This document shows, piece after piece, positions 33,455-37,406 of a stretch of DNA of 37,406 nucleotides. The translations under genes were made by a program, and so were the position numbers. Below the pieces are notes generated by a model. The model searched no databases. It was not told the origin of the DNA and was given only the letters and a program-made list of their open reading frames with translations. The stretch lies in assembly GCA_030672305.1 (NCBI GenBank), contig DAOVGR010000076.1, positions 1 through 37,406 of the forward strand, written 5' to 3'. How positions within the stretch are numbered: the first letter of the stretch is position 1; every line of letters starts with the position of its first letter. The DNA comes from Thermoplasmatales archaeon. GTDB lineage: Archaea; Thermoplasmatota; E2; DHVEG-1.

Positions 33455-34549
33455 TTATATCCTTGTAGACAAACCTGCTTTCTTCATCCTTTCTAAAACA
33501 CGTTCACGAGAAGGTTTTTTGTAATCCTCACCTGAGTTGAGAGCTTTTTCTATTTTTTCTTTGGTTGCTTTACAGCATGGGCAATCTTCCAGAACGGTGT
33601 AATTTTCTTTGGTGTATACGTTAGACCTTTTGTTTATTGAACTTCCTCTTGTTACTGTTTCTTTTTTGATTGCTGGCACATGGATGACTCTGACGGTGCC
33701 GTCATCACAAAACGGACAATACACAAGTTTTGTATCTTCCCAAACCACAGTTAAGACCTCTATGTACCCCCCCTTGGTCCAGTCTTTACAAATCACGTGG
33801 GCCGGTTCCAGGACAAGCTGGGTTGCTTTCTTTTGTTTGTCTGGCGGATAGCCATATTTTTTAAGAATTCTTTTTACCATCACTCTTAATCTGGCCTGTA
33901 CATTCTCTCTCAATGTCCAGTCTATTGTAACGTTTCTACGTATCGCTTCGGTCAGTTCAATTGCAATCATTCTTAAGGTTTTATCACCCAGAACTTTAAC
34001 CGCACTGTCATTGACTCCCAATACATCATAGAATGCAAGCTCGTCTTCGGTTAAGTTTAGTTCTTTTCCTCTCTTGTCTTCTTCCTTCATCTCTTTGGCA
34101 AGTTGGATTAACTCTTCTATTACCTGTGCCGCCTCTATATTTCGGTTAGTGTATCTAAGGACTGCTTTCTCCAGCATTTCCCTGAAAGACCTAGCCTGAA
34201 CGATGTTCTTTTTCATCTTTATTCTTATCTGGTCATTCAGGAGTTTCTTTAGCATTTCAAATGCAAGATTTTTCTGTGGTAGTTCTCTGACTTCTGCGAG
34301 GAATTCCTCTGAAAGGATTGAAATGTCGGGTTTTTCCAATCCTGCGGCCTCAAAAATACCAACATTGTTGAAAAATTCTGTGAGATAGAGAATGGTAGGG
34401 TTAAATTTTGATTCGTTTGACTTGGTCCCAAGTAACGCATTATAACCATCTCCTAATGATGTTTTTCCTTCGTAAGTATTGCTTATTAATTCCATTATGC
34501 CTTTTTGTGGAAGTAGAACCTTCAATGGTTTCATTGGTAACTTAGGCAA
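33455..34549 (-). CDS. Chimeric protein: gingipain-like propeptide start, HsdR C-terminal domain, zinc-ribbon tail
   Basis: Residues about 1-38 ([26 protein letters not shown]) resemble the propeptide of C25 gingipain-type peptidases. Residues about 50-255 are the C-terminal helical domain of type I restriction endonuclease HsdR (DUF3387-like): [58 protein letters not shown]-like [11 protein letters not shown], and [19 protein letters not shown]. No helicase or nuclease domain is present. A tail with CPFC and CPCC cysteine pairs and a [14 protein letters not shown] helix follows. The HsdR domain contacts the methyltransferase and DNA in complete enzymes. The start is a TTG at 34549; upstream the propeptide continues in another frame, so this is a fusion product, not a restriction enzyme. 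Confidence 0.75.
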   Translation of the reverse strand: MPKLPMKPLKVLLPQKGIMELISNTYEGKTSLGDGYNALLGTKSNESKFNPTILYLTEFFNNVGIFEAAGLEKPDISILSEEFLAEVRELPQKNLAFEMLKKLLNDQIRIKMKKNIVQARSFREMLEKAVLRYTNRNIEAAQVIEELIQLAKEMKEEDKRGKELNLTEDELAFYDVLGVNDSAVKVLGDKTLRMIAIELTEAIRRNVTIDWTLRENVQARLRVMVKRILKKYGYPPDKQKKATQLVLEPAHVICKDWTKGGYIEVLTVVWEDTKLVYCPFCDDGTVRVIHVPAIKKETVTRGSSINKRSNVYTKENYTVLEDCPCCKATKEKIEKALNSGEDYKKPSRERVLERMKKAGLSTRI

Positions 34550-34551
34550 TC

Positions 34552-34821
34552 CTAGACCATCGGTATGGTGTAATCCTTGTATAGTAACTGGTGGTAAGTG
34601 GTATTAGATATATTTACTTCTGTTATTTCTAGTTCTTTGAATGAAAAGCTCAATACAATTTCATCTTCATTGCTTTCTTCAGCGGATGCAGTGTTAATGA
34701 ATGCAACCGATAAAAGACCTGTGATAATTAGAATGACTGTACCAAAATTTACTCCTAAAAAATGATTATTTTTATGTTTTTTTAATTCAAATTTAGAAAA
34801 ATTTAATATAGCTAAAGCGTA
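34552..34821 (-). pseudogene. N-terminal remnant of a secreted gingipain-type (C25) protein
   Basis: The frame, with no start codon, encodes a signal-peptide-like segment (FLGVNFGTVILIITGLLSVA, then FINTASAEE) and then [32 protein letters not shown] and a stop at 34552. If one base is added in CCGATGG the frame continues as [18 protein letters not shown], the conserved propeptide line of C25 peptidases (GxPxLPxxxxxxLLPxG). That part is now the start of the HsdR fusion. The peptidase core with catalytic His and Cys is missing. It explains why the fusion begins with an odd N-terminus. Confidence 0.65.
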
Positions 34822-34832
34822 CTATTTTATGA

Positions 34833-34922
34833 AGAGATCACAATTATTATGTAAGTGATGTTGAAGTGACGTTAAATGCTACAAATAACGCATATGGAGT
34901 GAATATTAATGGGAATTTTTAA
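34833..34922 (+). pseudogene. OmpL47-type Ig-repeat fragment
   Basis: A short open stretch between stops at 34830 and 34920 reads NYYVSDVEVTLNATNNAYGV. This matches the first strand of OmpL47-like Ig repeats (VSDVTVTLxATDxxSGV). It has no start, and its end overlaps the next gene's ATG in another frame. It is likely a leftover of a secreted protein gene such as the one at 1522-2220. Confidence 0.4.
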
Positions 34923-35328
34923 CAAAAATAAAATAATAAGCTGTGGAAGGGAAGGAGAAAAATATTCTTGTGACATAATAGTAGAAGGAAAAGAAAAAAC
35001 TATAAGAGGGAACCCTATTGAAATAGCAAACCAAGTAGCCACATTCCATATAACAGATATTGGTAGAGAGATACCAAAGGATCTTAAGGGTTATCTCAGA
35101 TTAGCAACAGATCCTACCATGCAAGAGGAACTAGATGCGTTTGAGAAGTTGGCAATGAAACGTCAAATATTGGAAGAACGTGCCAAGGGTTTCCCAGAAG
35201 AAAGAGAATTTTTGGATAGAATAAAAAATGAGGTAACCGAACCTATTAATGTAAAAAGAATGAAAGAGATAGGATTAGAAAGAATTGCAAAATTCACTAC
35301 CGAAGAAAAAAGAAAAAAGATAAAATAG
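34909..35328 (+). CDS. Small charged protein of unknown function (139 aa)
   Basis: GGAGTGAATATTA precedes the ATG. The N-terminal ~40 residues look like a beta-sheet unit (NKIISCGREGEKYSCDIIVEG), followed by ITDIGREIPKDLKGYLRLAT and a long charged helix (MQEELDAFEKLAMKRQILEE and RMKEIGLERI). There are no membrane segments and no signal peptide. I do not recognise a family. The high Lys/Glu content and coiled helix suggest a cytoplasmic protein-binding or nucleic-acid-associated role. It sits alone in a region of recombined fragments. Confidence 0.55.
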   Translation: MGIFNKNKIISCGREGEKYSCDIIVEGKEKTIRGNPIEIANQVATFHITDIGREIPKDLKGYLRLATDPTMQEELDAFEKLAMKRQILEERAKGFPEEREFLDRIKNEVTEPINVKRMKEIGLERIAKFTTEEKRKKIK

Positions 35329-35520
35329 AAAAATCCTGATTTCTTGAATATCTTTTGGAAATTTTTATTATATATACTAGGGTCTCGGCTTTTAGGATAG
35401 CGCCATATATATAATATCCAAATGTTTTGTCAGTAAACAGATTTGGTTGAATAAAGGATTACAAGGTTGAGATAGATAAAAAGAAAGGCTTCCAAAAGTT
35501 CTTTAAAAGAAATTAAGAGT

Positions 35521-35579
35521 GATTTGTGCTTCGTTCCTTCGTCACTCAGCGCAAATCAGGTATGAAGATGAACTTCATA
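35521..35579. repeat. Two-hairpin element, copy 2 (59 nt)
   Basis: Hairpin A: GATTTGTGC (35521-35529) pairs with GCGCAAATC (35549-35557); the one stem difference from copy 1 turns a U-A pair into a G-U pair. The 19-nt loop TTCGTTCCTTCGTCACTCA differs at two positions. Hairpin B: TATGAA (35561-35566) pairs with TTCATA (35574-35579), with loop GATGAAC. It lies between the convergent genes ending at 35328 (+) and 35575 (-), and its last bases overlap the stop codon of the latter. Confidence 0.7.
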
Positions 35580-36564
35580 TAATGTAATAAAAGTCAAGTA
35601 GATGAAAAAGTTCAATTTTTACGAAGGAATCATCCTTTTCTCGGAGGGATGTGGCCTCAAAATTTTTACCAAAACCTCGTTTCTCTGACTTTTTATAGAT
35701 ATATTTCTTTTTTTCATCTTCACAAATGTTTACCCTAAATGCTTTGATGACTCTCTTTGATCTATGGTAATCTGTTATTCTCTTTTCAAGCGATTCAAGA
35801 TAAGCTCTTGAGGCAATATTGGATTTATCTTCTAAAAAGTAGATTGCTTTACCATGCATTTTTACTCTGCAAATTTTAGGAAACTTCTTTTTTAGTATTT
35901 GATACTCTTTTGACCCGTATTGTAAGCTTGGAAATGCATAACCTTTATTCATGAGCTCCTGTAACAATAGAAAAGAGTTATAGCTAATATCTGGTTTTTT
36001 CTTAATTTTATAAATATCTATAGTATATTTTGAAACTGTATTTATCGAAAGCTCCATATCTCTTGCAACTTGTGTTTTAGTCTTTCCTTTTTTCACTTCG
36101 TTTCGGATCTTCTCTTTCATCTCAGAAGAAAGCCTTCTATTCATTGGAATATCCTGGGTATACACTTTAACAGTGTGATAAGTTAATCCCATTTTTCTTG
36201 CCGTTTCTGTCTTTGAGTTATATTTTCTAACATTTGCTCTGATTTGTTTTATTAATTCAGTGTATCTTTTTCTTTTGATTTTAGGTTTTTTTGGAATGTC
36301 TCTTGAATATTTTATTATCGAGTCACGTGATACATTCAACTCTTTTGCAATCTGACGTATTGATTTACCTTTTTTTACCTCTTCTCGTATCTGCTGTTCG
36401 AGTTCCACAGGTATCCTTAAAATCGTTGGAATATCCTGAGTGTTTTTCTTTACCGTGTAATAGCTTACACCGAGTTCGTTTGCTACCTCTATTTTGGTTT
36501 TTCCACTCATCACTTTATCTCTTATCACTTTGGCGATTATCTCGGGTAATGTTGTTTGAGGCAT
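35575..36564 (-). CDS. DNA-binding protein with four tandem helix-turn-helix repeats
   Basis: Four repeats of about 45 residues: IRDKVMSGKTKIEVANELGV; IREEVKKGKSIRQIAKELNV; IRANVRKYNSKTETARKMGL; IRNEVKKGKTKTQVARDMEL. Each continues S/T-x-x-T/S-V/I-x-K/V-x-(S/T)xDI(P/Y). They are homeodomain-like/Hin-type HTH units. The remaining ~130 residues (YNSFLLLQELMNKGYAFPSLQYG, then a basic region) have no recognised fold. The start is set at the ATG at 36564, because a TATATAAATA box lies ~28 bp upstream, giving leaderless initiation; a TTG at 36579 is the alternative. Multiple HTH units suggest recognition of a repeated DNA site. It might be a regulator or the DNA-binding part of a selfish element. 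The stop lies in the 59-nt repeat. Confidence 0.75.
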   Translation of the reverse strand: MPQTTLPEIIAKVIRDKVMSGKTKIEVANELGVSYYTVKKNTQDIPTILRIPVELEQQIREEVKKGKSIRQIAKELNVSRDSIIKYSRDIPKKPKIKRKRYTELIKQIRANVRKYNSKTETARKMGLTYHTVKVYTQDIPMNRRLSSEMKEKIRNEVKKGKTKTQVARDMELSINTVSKYTIDIYKIKKKPDISYNSFLLLQELMNKGYAFPSLQYGSKEYQILKKKFPKICRVKMHGKAIYFLEDKSNIASRAYLESLEKRITDYHRSKRVIKAFRVNICEDEKKKYIYKKSEKRGFGKNFEATSLREKDDSFVKIELFHLLDFYYII

Positions 36565-36587
36565 CAATGAAAAAACCAAGAGTGATT

Positions 36588-36597
36588 ATATAAATAG
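36588..36597 (-). promoter_or_regulatory. TATA box of the four-HTH gene
   Basis: On the minus strand TATTTATATAAT covers this site, about 28 nt before the ATG at 36564. The spacing fits leaderless archaeal transcription. Confidence 0.45.
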
Positions 36598-36864
36598 GTA
36601 TCTGAAAGAGGCCATTATGCACGGTATTTTTACGAAGGAGTAGTTCCGATTTCCTTTTATTAACTTAATATTTTTCTCTCAAAATGAAAACTTTCGATTT
36701 TGTAAGGACTCTTTTCCATTGGAAACCATAACGGTTTTTCATGACCAATAAATTTACCTGATAAGAAGTAAATAAGATTAGAAATAAAAAATGAAAAGGA
36801 CAAGTTTTCTAATTTATATAACAAGTGGCTTACTCTTATGCAGAATGCTGTTAAATACCAAAAA

Positions 36865-37242
36865 TCAAAAGATGGAATGAAAGAAAAAAATTCCCCAAAT
36901 GAAAATAAAAATTAAAGGAATCATTAATGAAAGAAAAATGGTTATAGCACCTACAGGATTTTCTTTTAAGATGCCAATTTCTGGAAAATCTTCTTTTATT
37001 TTTTTTGATAATTTAGATATATACTTACTATGTTCAATAATCATTGTCCAAAAAACAGCTGTAATAAGAATGCCAAGAAAACATAATGTATAAGGCAACC
37101 AACTTTTTATAGATTCGTTAAGAGCTAAAGAACTAACATATGATACCAAAAGCATCGATTCTCCAACCAGAAGTAAATTTAGACGACTTGAAAATATTTC
37201 ATTTTCCTGATGTAATCTATCAGTTTGTAATTCAAAACCCAT
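36865..37242 (-). CDS. Three-TM membrane protein (125 aa) of unknown function
   Basis: GAGGTGGT precedes the ATG. The N-terminus is polar (MGFELQTDRLHQENEIFSSR), followed by helices at about 22-42 (LNLLLVGESMLLVSYVSSLA), 49-67 (WLPYTLCFLGILITAVFW) and 97-123 (AITIFLSLMIPLIFIFIWGI). The signature NEIFSSRLNLLLVGESMLL, with charged residues at the start of the first helix, is seen in small membrane proteins of archaea and bacteria with no assigned role. A basic/acidic linker (SKYISKLSKKIKEDFPEIG) joins helices two and three. It sits next to a transposase gene. Confidence 0.6.
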   Translation of the reverse strand: MGFELQTDRLHQENEIFSSRLNLLLVGESMLLVSYVSSLALNESIKSWLPYTLCFLGILITAVFWTMIIEHSKYISKLSKKIKEDFPEIGILKENPVGAITIFLSLMIPLIFIFIWGIFFFHSIF

Positions 37243-37268
37243 TATACCACCTCTACTATTTTATTATA

Positions 37269-37289
37269 GAGGGTTTTGAAAAACCCCTC
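37269..37289. repeat. Hairpin between the TM gene and the transposase
   Basis: GAGGGTTTT pairs with AAAACCCCTC (one extra C) around GA. It lies between divergent gene starts, so it is not an ordinary terminator for either. It may be part of an insertion-sequence end or a terminator for antisense transcription into the transposase. Confidence 0.4.
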
Positions 37290-37341
37290 ATAGAAACCTC
37301 TTTATGTTCTTAAATCATTCCTGTTGTATAAGGAGTGATGG

Positions 37342-37406
37342 ATGATGAGTTTTAACCGTTTTATTCTAGAAGAACAGTATAAAAAAGTGAAAGGTCTTGG
37401 AGATCG
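37342..37406 (+). CDS. Transposase N-terminus (cut by window edge)
   Basis: AGGAG lies 6 nt before the ATG at 37342 (a second ATG follows at once). The visible product MMSFNRFILEEQYKKVKGLG resembles the start of archaeal DDE transposases that open with a (S)FxxFxLEExYKxxxxLGD line. Only 21 codons are in the window, so the family assignment is tentative and completeness cannot be judged. Confidence 0.5.
   Translation, partial: MMSFNRFILEEQYKKVKGLGD

Noticed and set aside
34245-34449. A second reading frame on the minus strand inside the HsdR domain.
   Set aside because: The alternative frame has no family resemblance and lies wholly within a well-matched domain, so it is a shadow.
35614-36645. 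ATTTTTACGAAGGA occurs near 35615 and again near 36626.
   Set aside because: A 14-bp match in AT-rich sequence, one copy being inside the coding region of the four-HTH gene. No flanking similarity, so probably chance.
1-37406. CRISPR arrays.
   Set aside because: No series of regularly spaced 25-37 bp repeats exists. The repeats seen are pairs only.

Overview
The window reads as an AT-rich archaeal chromosome segment. It carries an Orc1/Cdc6 replication initiator, secreted proteins with PKD and PQQ-type repeats, a response regulator with a DUF835-like domain, an RNase J-type beta-CASP hydrolase and isoprenoid enzymes, with archaeal TATA boxes ahead of short leaders. The style resembles Thermoplasmatota or related uncultured Euryarchaeota. 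That placement is inference from protein style, not from a marker tree.

Layout. 1-1.3 kb: the 5' part of orc1/cdc6, a truncated flavin reductase and two translationally coupled membrane microproteins, all on minus. 1.5-12.3 kb: a secreted-protein block with a truncated Ig-like gene (-), a plus-strand PKD fragment missing both ends, a PQQ-propeller/PKD protein (-) and a 2077-residue M28-peptidase-like/PKD protein (+). 12.5-15.0 kb: a small membrane protein, a small basic protein followed by a frameshifted PIN-domain gene, a gene-free stretch with a 26-bp direct repeat, and a small secreted PKD protein. 15.6-19.4 kb: a histidine kinase and response regulator in one operon (-). 19.6-23.8 kb: a divergent four-gene operon of cis-prenyltransferase-like protein, geranylgeranyl-reductase-like flavoprotein, HAD phosphatase and B12-binding radical SAM enzyme. 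23.9-24.6 kb: an IS200/IS605-type element. 24.7-29.3 kb: a membrane protein, a sugar-epimerase scar, a papain-like peptidase and a membrane-anchored beta-propeller protein. 29.4-31.7 kb: a decayed HerA/TraG-type remnant, a frameshifted two-TM gene and a TIR/deoxyribosyltransferase-like gene, resembling an immunity-type accessory island. 31.7-37.4 kb: beta-CASP hydrolase, zinc microprotein, a chimeric HsdR C-terminal gene grafted onto a gingipain-type propeptide, a protein with four tandem HTH repeats, a membrane protein and the start of a transposase.

The most interesting items are: (1) the uncharacterised isoprenoid operon, whose four enzyme classes suggest a pathway that builds, saturates, dephosphorylates and radically modifies a polyprenyl lipid; (2) a 59-nt two-hairpin element present twice (31697 and 35521), both times between convergent genes, with stems kept while loops vary; (3) the 29.9-31.7 kb pair; and (4) a nested-hairpin element at 19423-19521. 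Many genes here are broken, fused or cut short, and three breaks are each repaired by adding one base. Either the accessory region is decaying or the assembly has indel errors. Everything was read by eye; no database search was run.
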